Positions 44,764-56,475 of a DNA stretch of 64,000 nucleotides are shown here, one piece after another. A program made the translations under genes and the position numbers. Position 1 is the first letter of the stretch; each line of letters starts with the position of its first letter. Origin of the DNA: Fragum whitleyi (Eukaryota > Mollusca > Bivalvia > Cardiida > Cardiidae); the NCBI GenBank assembly GCA_948146395.1, contig OX411552.1, forward strand, positions 52,130,399-52,194,398. The letters run 5' to 3'. The notes under the pieces are model-generated. The model saw nothing but the letters and a program-made list of their open reading frames with translations. It did no database searches and had not been told where the DNA came from.

Positions 44764-46681
44764 TGAAATGTAATTTTCAATGATCTTTGACATGGCAGGG
44801 CTATGCCTAGGAAACAGATCTTTGCTGATTTTGAAATTTACTTGCTATTCATAGATTGTTGATATTGAAATGTTAAAGCTACATGGTTTGGCTAGCCCAA
44901 CATAAAAATGTATTCAATTTTTTGAAGAATCAAATTGTTAATCTTTTTAGTTTTTGGTGAACGAACTTCGTTCACCAGTGATATATACCATGTAAGGAAA
45001 CTCCTGTCGGATCTTAATACATTTGAAATAAAGTAGCGCCTCTTAAGATTCAATTTAGTATCTTTCAAGACTTTTCTCCTCAAAACCACTGTTTATTTCA
45101 GTAATGGCATGAAACTAGTATTCTTCATCAAGTGAAGATAATGACCCAAGCCTTCGCTGGTGCAACTTGTAGTAATTTGCCGGAAATATGTGTTTATTTT
45201 GGTTGTGACCTCTTGAACTTATTTACAGTACAAAACTGCATTCAGCATTACTCGGGCGATCTCCGACGGCTCCAATTTAAATGTAGTTTACGGAATTGGC
45301 CGAGTTGAGACGGATGACACATAAAGACACCTTGTATCATTAGAAACGGTTTTACATCTATGGTTTATTCAATCGGGTTTTACATAACTTTTCAACACCT
45401 GACAGTCAGTCTCGAGACGGGTTTTAAGAATTATTCGACACATGTTTTAAGGCAGAAAGTGCTTAATGAAGGTTATCAACATTGGGCAATGTCGGTAAAT
45501 TCCGGTCATTATATCATATCCGTAATATAATCGCAGTATCTCGGTTTGAATATATATTTTTTCTACTGCAAATTTATTTTACATAAATATGGTATAAAAA
45601 TAAGTAATAAAAAAATATTGGTTCGCGTATGTATTATTTTTTGAAAAAGGATAACGATTGAAAAATATATTTGAATCAAAAATGGGAGAATCCCACATGA
45701 CGTCATTTTTGGAAAAACCCATTTGTCTACATTTTGGCGATTTTACGTTGACATACCGAGTGCTGATCGAGATAAAACAAGTGTTTTTCGATGGAAGGTA
45801 GGTCGGATATTATCCCATTGTCTCTTATAAATGTGTGAGTGACAATATTTCCACGAATCACTAATTTGGATTACTTACTGTCATTTGAGAAATGATTTCA
45901 TTCTATTCTGATAAAAAGTCTAGAATAATGAATATCTAAGACAGAAAATATATTTTAGTTGCCTTTTATCACATGAAATTGGTAAAACTCTAATATCCTC
46001 AAAAATTCCTTATTGTTTTAGTTTGTAAACCTCAAATCTAAAAGCTAAGATCCCTAGGACCTGTCATTGTCATACAATGATGAGAAATGATAATGTGACT
46101 TATGATAAGAATTTTGCGTCAATACGAAAAAAAGCATGATTGGACACAGAACAAAAATTATTTTTCCTTTATTATTCAGTGGAATGTGACGTAATTTGGT
46201 GTAATTCTGATTTCAGGTAGCATTTGTAATTTCTATGCATTTCTATGTTTACTGCTACCCTCTTCAATATCATAATCATTTTTTTAATGAATTTTGAAGT
46301 TTATGGTCTTGTCAAGCTACATAAACCACCTTCTGTGGGAATCAAACTTACAAAGGCCCCATTACAAGATAAGGAGTTTCCCCACTTTTTGGACAATATT
46401 ATTTTCAGTTCAGAATACTCTTTCCCTCAATTATTCTCAAACATATATAATTGAGTCTACTAATTTCATTTTCATGTAGAAAATACTAGGAAAATGAAGC
46501 CCCTTATTTGTATGGTTAAATGTATGTTATATAGTATAAGTTTCAGAAATTTTGGACTCACCACATCTTATTCCCAGCGAAAACGTATCCTAATCCTCTG
46601 TCTCAAAAGCGAATATTGGTGAATACCAAAATCGACAGGCACAGAAGATATTTCATTAACGCTATTCTATTTTGTATTTTT

Positions 46682-47520
46682 AGCTCACCTGAGCACAAAG
46701 TGCTCAAGGGAGCTATTGTGATCTACCAATGTCCAGCATCTGTCTGTCCGTCACTGCATCAACGATTTCTTTAAATGACATCTCCTCCTAAAGTCAAAAT
46801 CAACCAAACTTGGCAGAAATATTCCTTGGGTGGTCCCTTGTAATAATTGCTAAAATGGACAGGATCCATGCCATATCACGGGAAAAGGGGCCTTAATGAC
46901 AATTTTCTTGTTTACACTCTAGAAGCCACAAATATGGTCCAATCATCATGAAACTTGGTCAGAATATTTGTTAGGTCATGAGAATAAACTTTATTGAAAA
47001 TGGGAAGGATTAATGCCTTATCATGGAAAAAGGGGCCTTAATGACAATTTACTTGTTTACACTCATGTTTGTCAGGCCTCAAGGATGAACCCTATTAAAA
47101 ATGGAAAGGATCGGTGTCATATCATGGGAAAAGGGGCCTTAATGACATTTTATTTTGTTAACACTCAAGAAGCCACAAATATGGTCCAATCATCATGAAA
47201 CTTGGTCAGAATATTTGTTAGGTCATGAGGATAAACTCTCTTATAAAATGGGAAGGATCCGTGCCATATCATGAGAAAAGGGACCTTAATGACAATTTTC
47301 TTGTAAGAGCTCAAGACGCCACAAATATGGTCCAATCTTCATGATACTTTGTCAAAATGTTTGCCTGGTCACAAGAATGAACTCTGTTGAAAATGGGAAG
47401 GATTCATGCCATATCACTGGAAAAGGAGTCATAATGATAATTTACTTGAATTAACTAATGGCCACAATATGGGCCAAACTTTGTGAAACTTTGTTTTATG
47501 TAGAAATTATCTTCTTTATG
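46682..47520 (+). mobile_element. Family A HINE-like element, 3' truncated, nested in C
   Basis: AGCTCACCTGAGCACAAAGT, CTGTCTGTCCGTC, the leader monomer (ATCTCCTCCTAAAG...CCTTGGGTGGTCCC), then monomers with CACAAATATGGTCCAATCAT and AGGATCCATGCCATATCACG. No 3' terminus is found. Confidence 0.6.
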
Positions 47521-47534
47521 ACATCTGCCTTTTT

Positions 47535-48060
47535 ATATGCCCGAAGGGTCGTATTAATGTTATGGCCTTGGTCGTCTGTCTGTCTGTCCATCTGTCCATC
47601 CGTCTGTTAGCAATTTTTTGTGTACGCAAATCCTCCTAAACTATCAATGGGAATGAGCTGGAACTTGACACAATTAATCCCTATAATGTCTAGTTGTGCA
47701 TAAGACTTTTGAAATTCAAATCGCTCCAGTCATTCCTGAGAAATCTTGAAATATCTGCCTTAGAATATAACCAAAATCACTGTATTTTGTGCACAACTCC
47801 TCCCAAACTATCAATGGGAATAAGCTGAAACTAGACACAATTACTCTCTATGATGTCTAGTTGTGCATAAGACCTTTGAAATTCAAATCGCTCCAGTCAT
47901 TCCTGAGAAATCTTGAATGATCTGCCCTTGAATTAAACGAAAATCACTGTATTTTGTGTGCAACTCCTCCTAAAATATCAATTGAAATGAGCTGAAACTA
48001 GACACAATTACTCTCTATGATGTCTAGTTGTGCACAATGAATTCAATATATCACTCTAGA
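47535..48060 (+). mobile_element. HINE-like element with TATATGCCCGAAGGG head and 167-bp monomers
   Basis: The head contains CCC-gaa-GGG, followed by CGTCTGTCTGTCTGTCCATC. TGTCTAGTTGTGCA recurs at 47688, 47855 and 48022, exactly 167 bp apart, with CAAATCGCTCCAGTCATTCC in each unit. No 3' end of its own is seen before the C terminus. Confidence 0.55.
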
Positions 48061-48104
48061 ATACCATCAGGTTCGTTCACCATCAGTACTTTCAGTGCTT
48101 TGAT

Positions 48105-48657
48105 ATTTAACAGTGATATGCATGTTAACCAATATTACCAACAGACTCTTGACGGAAACCAATATATTGAATACTCTAAACCTGCTTTAAATTGCATCAT
48201 GCTAATCCAAATCATGCCAGCTAAAGTTAAATGATAATTAAAAAATATTACTTGATATATTGCTAAAAGCAATTGTATTAGTGTACACCATTATTCATTA
48301 AGAAAATCTGAAGAAAAAAGAAAGGATATAAAGTGGGGAAAAAAGATTTACTTTCTGGACCATCTTGATCAATTGCATATATGAATAATATCATGGTTTT
48401 CAATAATTCCAATGACATTAAAACTCGTTAGAATCGCTTATGTATAGCCATTGAAATAGCTTTTACAACATTATAAAAGTTTAAGGAGCAAAATATCTAT
48501 TAATTAAGTTTTATACCCACACTTAAATTTATGTCTTTGCTTTTCCTTTTGTTGATGGGATCTCTTAAGTAGCATAGCCCAAAGTAGACTGGAAATGATT
48601 GTTTTCAAAACGAAAATTTTCATTATCCTTCAATAAAATCCCATCCTGTCTCACCAA
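48105..48657. other. Unassigned sequence
   Basis: AT-rich; no gene or named repeat. Confidence 0.5.
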
Positions 48658-48659
48658 TA

Positions 48660-50059
48660 CGAGGGTTGTCCCAAGAATTCGTGAACTTTTGCGATTACTT
48701 TTATATAAAACGTCTAATGGAGCTGAAAGTTGCAAGTAATGTGGATTAATCAGTTTTCTTTATCGTTGTGTAATTACATAGGGCTATGTACAATACTCGC
48801 GAAGATATGATTTATAATGTAACACTAGTAAACATGTGTCGGCGCACGCTATCAACGTCGTTTCATAAAACATTGAACGTCGTTTCAAAACTGAATCACT
48901 TTTTATCGAAATAGCGCCCTTACCGGCTCTACGAACTTATTAAGAAAAAAGAACCTTTGTCAAAACACATCTCAAATCATTGTTGATATAGACCTTAATT
49001 ATGCATTCAATAAAATAATAGATTTAAAAACCATTTTCCCAATCTTTTGCGTAGCTAAGCAAAATCGTATATTTCGTTTAACAAGAGAAGGAAGAGGTAA
49101 AGTAAATACTATATTTTTTCATAACTTATCGATTTATTTCTCGACATTTCGCAAAAGGAACTTTTACTGTATTATACTCACAGAAAATAATGTTTTGGGT
49201 TTGTTTTGAATATCTTAGATAAACCCACCATGGAAATCTAGGATTTCGTGGGAGACGCTTCCAAATCTCTTATGATGCCGAACGTGCTTGCATATTTCTT
49301 TGAGGCCTCAATACCTATCATGTACTTACGCGACTTATGATCAAGTCATATAAATCTATACACTGTCTGCTGATTTGCTTATTTTTAGTTTCTGTTTATC
49401 CAAACAGGCGTTCTGATTGACGTCGGTCGAAACGTCTTTTATTCCTTTTTCGACGCTGCTTGCATTGTTCTCGACCTTTTTTCCTAATATCCCTAATCAG
49501 TTTAAATTTAATACCTCTTTGATCCGTTAAAATTGAGTGTGTGCAACACCCAGTTTTAGTATTTCATCATTTTGATTTATCATACGGTTTGTATATGTCT
49601 TATCTAGCGATCCAGACCATACTATGAACGATTTTGTGCGCCGAGCGTCGCGTTGACGTCGCCATTTGCGCTCCGTTTGACTTGCACTCTCACGTAACAA
49701 AACTTATTAACTGCGCACTACGTGGTGTCATTTGTTAGAAAATACACATGTGTGAACTCCGAAGCTAACTGCTTTCAACTATGTTAGTTTTATATAAAAC
49801 TCCTCGTTAATATCAAAATGAATTACCATCAAATACCTACCATATAAGGTTCGTAAGTAATAAATTTGGAGTGCGCCGACCTCCGCTACCGAGCGTGTCT
49901 TTTACAGCTGTATTTCTGAGCATGAACATACTTAAACCGTAAAACCTTTATAAATCTGTTGCAAATTAATTTGTGTTGTCAAGTTAAAAGTTTTATTTTA
50001 ATCGGATGCTGGAGTTTTGAATAATCGAAAAAGTTCACGAATTTCTGGGACAACCCTCG
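48660..50059. mobile_element. 1.4-kb mariner-like TIR element with TA flanks
   Basis: CGAGGGTTGTCCCAAGAATT (38-bp TIR, 48660-48697) is matched inverted at 50022-50059 with three mismatches. TA flanks both ends (48658-48659, 50060-50061). CGAGGGT-type ends with TA duplication are typical of Tc1/mariner elements, and 1.4 kb is close to a full mariner, but no transposase frame is visible. Internal blocks GGCGCACGCT (near 48841) and GTGCGCCGAGCG (near 49635) are partly inverted copies, and TTTTATATAAAAC occurs near both ends. Confidence 0.65.
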
Positions 50060-50061
50060 TA

Positions 50062-50900
50062 CAATTCCAATGAGTACCTACAACATAGGAATTCAAAGAA
50101 AAAAGATTGTCATCTTAGCCCTATAGGGGTGATCATTTAAGAAAGGTATATTTACCTTTATTTATAAGTCCTTATATGTTCCACATTTCTAGAATCATAA
50201 AGAACAAGTTTTGGTCTTTATTATACTCCTCACTGAAAACTTCTGTCTGAAGAACTATTTTATAGTATTTTAGAGGTGGTCTGTATCAAGGAAGCAATCT
50301 ACCTGTATCAATAAAACAGTTAATTGGTTTTTGGAGGCATTTAAACTGCTTACTTGGGTTTTGGCAGGACTGAATTGATAAGTGCAAATGGAGGTATGTT
50401 GTCAATCAGAGTACTGGGTATGTTTGCTGAGCAACGGCAATTTATATATACTGGTGGTATACTGTGTGCGCCCAACCTGTATTAAAATAGTGGACTCGTA
50501 ATAGTTCCGCACATTTCAGAGTCATAAACTTTGACTGTGTTAACAGGCCAGGTTTCCAAATGATTTCATTTATGAAATTTTCAATATCATTGTGGGAGAT
50601 AATGAGTTCTGAAATGTTGCAGAACTTTAACGGGTCCTCTAACTTAAGAATCCCCAGTACCATATTGACAGTCAAGTTTTGCACTATGATTATGCAACAA
50701 TCTTCTACCATATAGTCTTACAATGGTGTTATACAATAAGAGTCAGGTCATTAATGTACATATTTAAATACCATACAGTCTAGCCAGAGAAACAGTATGT
50801 ACATGTGGTCCTGTTTTAACTTAAAATTTGTTTTAGAAAAATGTCAATTTTGGGAGAATTTCAACCACTCCTGCTCAAAGTCTTCTCATGATAATTGAGC
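50062..50900. other. Unassigned sequence
   Basis: No gene or named repeat; an 89-codon minus frame at 50442-50711 is unrecognised. Confidence 0.45.
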
Positions 50901-50904
50901 AGAA

Positions 50905-50985
50905 AAATTGAGGAAGTGTGGGCTAAGATCAGCCTGCATGTCTATTCAGACTGACTTACATTTAATTACACTGTTTGCCAAAGCT
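50905..50985. repeat. Fragment of the AAGATCAGCCTGCA repeat
   Basis: GGCTAAGATCAGCCTGCATG then TTCAGACTGACTTA matches the dispersed repeat at 6541-6607 and 61680-61735. Confidence 0.45.
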
Positions 50986-51470
50986 TTATTTTAAGTAGAA
51001 ATGTGCCATGATAAGCATAAGAAGGATAAATTTGTCCAGAGATTACATCCATAGTGCAGTTGATAGCAAATGAGACTTTCAATCATTGTAACTTGCCTGG
51101 ATGTGGCAAACATCCTTTGTGACATTTGAGTCTGTGTGGGACATTTCCAACAACTTTCAAAGATCCGCTCACTGTCTAAATACACTTTGAGATATCATTT
51201 CGGACAAAATCAACCCATTAATATCCTACTTACCTGAAGCCTAATGATAGAATAAGAAATTGGAAAAGGTTGAGGAAAATAATGTGAAATATTGAGTAGT
51301 CAGTTGTTATAAGCAATTTCTTCAGTTTTTAGCTTACAATCCATCAGATTTCAAGATTTTAAGATCTCTGATTGATAACTTTAAAAATCTTCTCCCAAAC
51401 TGTAAGGCACAAACCATCCCCCAATTGCTCTATCTTCAAAATTAGCCGAAAAGTTTTATAATAGTACATA

Positions 51471-51973
51471 CAGGGGTGTGAATTCTCATGCCCAACACAG
51501 GCTTTTCCACTTGCAGGCAAGCACATTTTTCTAAGCCACTTGTCCATGGACAAATACACTCAAAACTGTCAATAGCAGCCACCCACGGGACAAGGCAAAA
51601 ATCGGCAGTATACAGGAGTTGACCACTTAACAGAATATCGGCTCCTGCCCTGTTCAACTATTGGCTAATATAATAACTCCATCAGATGGGTGGCCGAAAA
51701 TATAGAATTCATATAAAAAAAGATTCCATATCAATTATCAACAATAGGAGACCAAACATTGTAAATATTTCTGGAATTAACGAAATTTACGATGTTTTGG
51801 TCATTTGCTATCAATTCGTATTTACCTGAGGAATATTTTCTTGTATTTAAACAAAATTGTATGTAAACAAATTGCATTTTGTCACAGGGACCAGAAAAGA
51901 TCCTGGACAAGTAGGGAATCTACTTTTATTTGTCCATGGACAAGTGGATAAAAGTCGTATTTCCACACCCCTA
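51471..51973. mobile_element. hAT-like non-autonomous element, 0.5 kb
   Basis: CAGGGGTGTGAATTCTCATG at the left and TTCCACACCCCTA at the right are inverted ends. ACTTGTCCATGGACAA occurs at both sides of the interior. CAGGGGTG-type ends suggest hAT. No clear 8-bp duplication was found. Confidence 0.5.
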
Positions 51974-52490
51974 CTGAATATTACACAGAAATAAGCATTT
52001 AAAGTTTGCAAGGCAACATTTTACATAAAGGTGAAAGAAGAAAGACTTTAGACAAAGGTTCCATTTTAAATCTTTAGACATACAATTTTCAACATTTGTG
52101 GTATTGTTTCACATTGGGGCAACTAAAAGATTCACAGTAATTTTCATTTGTTCAATAGAAGTCATTGCCCACTGTTATTTTATCCCATATGAATATCGAA
52201 GTCATATTGAGGAATTGAAGACAACTTTTAAACTTAAAATTGGAACTCATAAATTGAGGTAATTGTAAAGGACTATCATGGCGACCTCTTGTCTTCATTT
52301 TGTTTAACCTCAAAGGACAGAGATGCTAAAAATTCCTTCAATTCTAAATTGTCTTCTAAATGAACTTTGAATTTGGACCAATGTAATTTTTGTTTACTTA
52401 GGCAAGCTGTTAAATATCATTCAGATATCCAGTACAAACATGCTATATTAGTCTGTCTTGTTGTTATGGCAGAAATGAGAAATATTTCAA
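51974..52490. other. Unassigned sequence
   Basis: No gene or named repeat is seen. Confidence 0.5.
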
Positions 52491-52560
52491 TGGCTCGCCA
52501 CAAAACAGTTGTAACTGCCTACTGAAACATAGGCAGTTGCAACTGTTTTATTCTGAGCCA
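52491..52560. mobile_element. 70-bp foldback element, copy 2
   Basis: TGGCTC..CACAAAACAGTTGT pairs along its length with ...AACTGTTTTATTCTGAGCCA; the loop is about CTGAAACA. It is the most regular of three copies. Confidence 0.65.
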
Positions 52561-53105
52561 TAGAGATTATTTAGTTTTACTGTTAAAATTCTTGGTAGGT
52601 ACAAAGAAGCAGTGATGTTCTAATAATTAGTGTATAATTACCTGCATCAGCGTGTCAAGACAAATTGAATTTACTTCAAGTGTGACACAAGCCATGATGA
52701 GGTTGATTGAATTAGAATGTCTACATTTTTCTTATTCCCATAAATTTTACTGCTAACTATGTTCAAAAATGTAATAGTACTGGTGCTAAAGAAACTAATG
52801 TTATCTTGGTAGCTACTGAAGCTCATAAATGATAAGCATTGGTGTTTCTTAAAGTAATATCATCCACCTATCTCAAAGGAAATGAAAACCCCCTATAATG
52901 TTACAGCAAAAAAGTATAGTTCCTCAAGTCAGACTACACATACTTATAGGGGCTTATCAGCAAAATCACTTTACTTGAAACAAATATTCTCTGAGACTGT
53001 TCAATCAGTGAGTATTTGTTTTGAGTTTTTTTTTAATCATTATTTGGTTACTAAGATCTTTGAGATTACTATGAAATATTATGACTGAGCCTTCTAAAGT
53101 GCATA
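52561..53105. other. Unassigned sequence
   Basis: A 68-codon frame at 52882-53088 is unrecognised. Otherwise AT-rich. Confidence 0.45.
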
Positions 53106-53109
53106 GTGA

Positions 53110-53144
53110 GAGTCTATTTGTACCCTCTTGGGCCTCTTGTTTGT
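53110..53144 (+). repeat. Solo HINE 3' end
   Basis: ACCCTCTTGGGCCTCTTGTT resembles the 3' terminus at 31761-31784. No 5' end or array belongs to it. Confidence 0.4.
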
Positions 53145-53492
53145 CTTATGATATCAAATTCATTGTTGCTTAGATGTTCATCCCTTCTTTCCCTGGTAGT
53201 GTGGTCCCTGGAGGAATATAAATAAATAAAAAATACATGATCATTTTAAGTGAAAAGTTTTAACTTTAGAATGAATCTTTGTAAATGAAAAACATGAGAT
53301 TTTGTTATACATGTACTGATTTACTGGGTAGAAAAGGAGCTCTTATTATTTTGGAACAAGAAAGTGAATATTAAGCCACCATATCCACAGTGAAAGAAAT
53401 GCTGTAGTATTTTTTTACCATGTGTATGCATATAAATTACAAGCATCAGCAAAAAGATTTTCTTCAAGACAACATAATAGATATCAATCTCA

Positions 53493-53519
53493 TCTGTTCT
53501 AGATATCATCTAGAACAGA
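53493..53519. repeat. Perfect 12-bp inverted repeat
   Basis: TCTGTTCTAGAT-atc-ATCTAGAACAGA. Confidence 0.6.
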
Positions 53520-53541
53520 AAGCTGTCACAAGCTAAGTTTT

Positions 53542-53610
53542 AGCTTACCTCGGCACATTGTGGTAGATGATGGGAAAGTTCATAACAAGCATACCCTAAA
53601 AGCTCTAATA
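53542..53610 (+). repeat. Degraded family A head
   Basis: TAGCTTACCTCGGCACATTG with GTTCATAACAAGC resembles an A 5' end; nothing of the core remains. Confidence 0.3.
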
Positions 53611-53613
53611 GAA

Positions 53614-53807
53614 CCCAGGGGCAAGTTTCATCAAAATATTTAGGACATATTTTTGTCTTACTGATGACTTTCCACATATTTAGTTCAAAAATCATGTATC
53701 ACCTATGTATCAATACCTATGTAAGGTGATAGTTGTTGTAACTGTTTCAAAAGTCATCAGTAAGACAAAATTATGTCCTAAATGTTTTGATGAAACTGGC
53801 CCCTGGG
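53614..53807. mobile_element. Foldback MITE, 194 bp, 55-bp arms
   Basis: CCCAGGGGCAAGTTTCATCA... (53614-53668) is matched inverted by 53753-53807, ending TGAAACTGGCCCCTGGG. The arms include TTTAGGACATA and TGTCTTACTGATGAC. No target duplication was recognised. Confidence 0.65.
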
Positions 53808-53877
53808 CTTCTTTTAGAATCGTCACAATTCCATTAGAAAGGGATGGTCTTTCACTAGAGGATTAGCTACATATTGA

Positions 53878-53946
53878 TGGCTCAGTGCAACACAGTTGCA
53901 ATTGCATATAAACATATAAGCAGTTTCAACTGTTTTGTACTGAACA
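53878..53946. mobile_element. 70-bp foldback element, copy 3
   Basis: GGCTCAGTGCAACACAGTTG...CAACTGTTTTGTACTGAAC, the most diverged copy of the family at 44693 and 52491. Confidence 0.55.
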
Positions 53947-54520
53947 TGGGAAATTTGTTAAGACAGTGAAAAAAAGCCAAAAATAAACATAATTCATGCA
54001 AAAAAAAATTAGCATTTTATTGGAGAAAAGGATAAAAAGATAAAACCATTGTTGAAGTTTTTTGACATTGATTTTGTGGGTATGAGCCTTTATTAGAGAC
54101 TTCAAGATTTTGTAAAATCACATAAATAGGCTGATTTCAGCCTCAGAACAGGGGGATGTGGTTTTATAAGAGCATTGGGCTCTATTAGAATTTTAAAGGT
54201 AACTCAATATAATATTAACCTTTATTACATGACCTACGTCACAGGAGTGAAATAGCTTGATATTTCATGTGTTATTATTTCACCAATGAAATAATATACA
54301 TATAAGCTAAGACCAATAATTGCAACACTATTTTGCTACTGCGAAAATGACGTCATAATTGATGCCGTGACATCATTTTACAAACTGCATATTATGAAAT
54401 GTGGAAGATTTCAATCAATAAATTTCAAGAACCTTGATTTATGACAGAAGATTGAGTCATTTTTTCAATAGAATATAAAATATGTGTCCGTTATTTTACC
54501 AAATTAATCAAACTTGTCAT
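53947..54520. other. Unassigned sequence
   Basis: No gene or named repeat. TGACGTCATAATTGATGCCG (near 54350) contains a CRE-like TGACGTCA palindrome. Confidence 0.4.
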
Positions 54521-54521
54521 C

Positions 54522-54565
54522 TTAAACAGATAAAAACTTGGCAAAGCCTCTTTTTATCTGTTTAA
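54522..54565. repeat. Perfect 15-bp hairpin
   Basis: TTAAACAGATAAAAA pairs with TTTTTATCTGTTTAA around CTTGGCAAAGCCTC. Confidence 0.65.
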
Positions 54566-54934
54566 AAATGACTTGTTTTATAATTTTATAATTTCTTGAT
54601 ATCTCATTCAGTATCCATTTTGAGCAGGGAAATTCAAAACATTTCAATTTGAAATTGTTGCATAATCTCATTTACGAGCAACTTATGTAAACTGTCTTGA
54701 CTTCAGAATAACCTTAATGTTTTAACCCCCTCTGAGTAAGTTGGAGTTAATTAAAGGGTTTGAAAGTATTAGAATAGAAATAAGGTTGGAACAGTAAATG
54801 TCACAAGTTTGAGTTCCTAGGAGGTCATTAGATGTTTTGAATGTTGTGGATAAAAAAGGAAAATGTGATAAGTACAGTAAATGCCAGCAAGGTAGGTTTG
54901 TTACTCAGACACTCTCCTGCAGTGCTGTTTTGGG

Positions 54935-55280
54935 CAGGGTGTGGAATTCACATGCCTGTATTGTCTGAAACCAATTTTCTAGCTGTGGACAAGCACATTT
55001 TTCCATGTCCCTTGTCCATGGACAAGTAAATACCAGGACTAATCTCAGATTAGTATTTAACAAATCTAAGAGATTAATTATCACAATATTTATATCAAAG
55101 GGATATTAGGGAAGAAAACATTGTTTTTAACAAAGAAAGTCCATCATTTTCTTCTTGAAAAAACAATGTTTTTCTCAAAATTGATTGATTTTCTTTTTTT
55201 TGGGGACATTAGTTCTTTTTTTATCCTTGACAAGTAGAAACTAATCTTTTGTGGATAAAATCTGTATTTCCACACCCCTG
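54935..55280. mobile_element. hAT-like non-autonomous element, 0.35 kb
   Basis: CAGGGTGTGGAATTCACATG and the inverse end GTATTTCCACACCCCTG bound it. The flanks GTTTTGGG (54927-54934) and TGTTTGGG (55281-55288) agree at 6 of 8 positions, a plausible decayed 8-bp duplication. CTTGTCCATGGACAAG lies inside. Related copies are at 14846 and 51471. Confidence 0.55.
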
Positions 55281-55390
55281 TGTTTGGGAACTGTTTAAGC
55301 CACTTGAGACAACATTTGTTGTCCTGTGCAATATGTTTGACATGTCCATTCTAAAATTTCAAAAGTGCTGTTCAGATACAATACTAAGAG

Positions 55391-55550
55391 GTCATTTAAC
55401 ATTATCGGGTACAATACTGAATTCTATTGGATGAGTACCCTGCGGAACCAGTCTATATTTGACGAGGCGATAGCCAAGTCAAAATATAGACTGGTTCTGC
55501 AGGGTACGAATCCAATGAATTCAGTATTGTACTCGATCATGTTAAATGAC
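55391..55550. mobile_element. Foldback element with two 73-bp arms
   Basis: GTCATTTAACATTATCGGGT... (55391-55463) is matched inverted by 55478-55550 with few mismatches; the loop is GAGGCGATAGCCAA. The arms contain TACAATACTGAATTC, GTACCCTGC.GAACC and AGTCTATATTT. An open frame crossing it is an artefact of the palindrome. Confidence 0.7.
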
Positions 55551-56394
55551 ATCTTTATTTCACACCATACACTGAAAGTTCCACTATTAACAATTTACGG
55601 CATTTGAGAATACCAAAGGGAATAGATTCAAAGTGATCCGGATAAACGGGGCATCAAACGCAAGTCACTATGAACATGGTGAAATTGAAACAAACATTCG
55701 TTCTTAAGATAGAATTCCACGTGAACTGTTTATTTCATGTGTCAAGTCGATAGGTGCTTACTGATTATAATATTGTGTAATTAACATACAACAGGTTGAC
55801 CCGTCGTCGCTTGAAATGTACATTTTCATGTGAACAAATGATATTTTAAAATCAACAAACAACAACAATTTTGTGTCCATCTATGTCACTTGCATTATTC
55901 TTTTACTTGATAAACAATGTAACAAATGAAGAAATCAGGAATCTTCTCAAGATTAAACTTATTTCAATTCCTTCGAATAGAGGGTTTGATACATTGAAAA
56001 GGCTGCGAAAAGTGGTGATATCTATATTCGGGACTGCGGCCTCGCTTTCATCGTACAATATAGCTTGTATCGCTTTCATCGTACAATATAGGTTGCCTCT
56101 TTTTTTAATAAAATCCGTATTGCACAGTAGCCTCGTTCTGGTTGTACAATATGGATCTAGATATTCCACTCTCATGTGATGCAAAATAAGGGATGTCATT
56201 GGTCTAAATTGTCTAGGTGTGAAATACTAATATTTAGCAAAATGATAGATCCCATTTATATTTAGCATCTTCTGATCCCGGTTTTATTGTCATACTGACA
56301 AAAAGCACTTGATACATTAATTAAAGAGTAAGTATTTCTCAGAAATATTATTTACAAAGTATTTTGTTTTAACAGGAATATCAGGTTGTACAGA
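55551..56394. other. Mostly unassigned sequence
   Basis: Apart from a 28-bp duplication at 56042-56091 no repeat is recognised. Overlapping frames on both strands at 55871-56199 have no known domain. Confidence 0.4.
56042..56091 (+). repeat. 28-bp tandem duplication
   Basis: TCGCTTTCATCGTACAATAT occurs at 56042 and 56070. A diverged inverted relative (GTATTGCACAGTAGCC) follows near 56118. Confidence 0.55.
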
Positions 56395-56475
56395 ATATCA
56401 GGCTACACTTATGTGCATGCTGGTCTTTATCTTCACCTGTCAAAATAGGAATATTCTTGGTTCAGCATGACAATG
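56395..56475. repeat. Fragment of the TTAACCCTTGTCATGCTGA repeat
   Basis: ATCAGGCTACACTTATGTGC and TTCAGCATGACAATGGGTAA match the family at 6408 and 29460. Confidence 0.4.

Larger units (their letters stand above)
44955..48104 (+). mobile_element. Family C HINE-like element, 3.15 kb, with nested elements
   Basis: The 5' end is a palindrome with half site TGGTGAACGAA (44955-44977). That 11-mer recurs perfectly inverted at 48072-48082, followed at once by AT and the hairpin AGTACT-ttc-AGTGCT (48085-48099) and TTGAT. The first 280 bp match the inverted C fragment at 4056-4465. An A element (46682) and a TATATGCCCGAAGG-headed array (47535) lie inside. The 3' hairpin is nearly identical to that of K. 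No Rep-helicase frame is seen. Confidence 0.55.
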
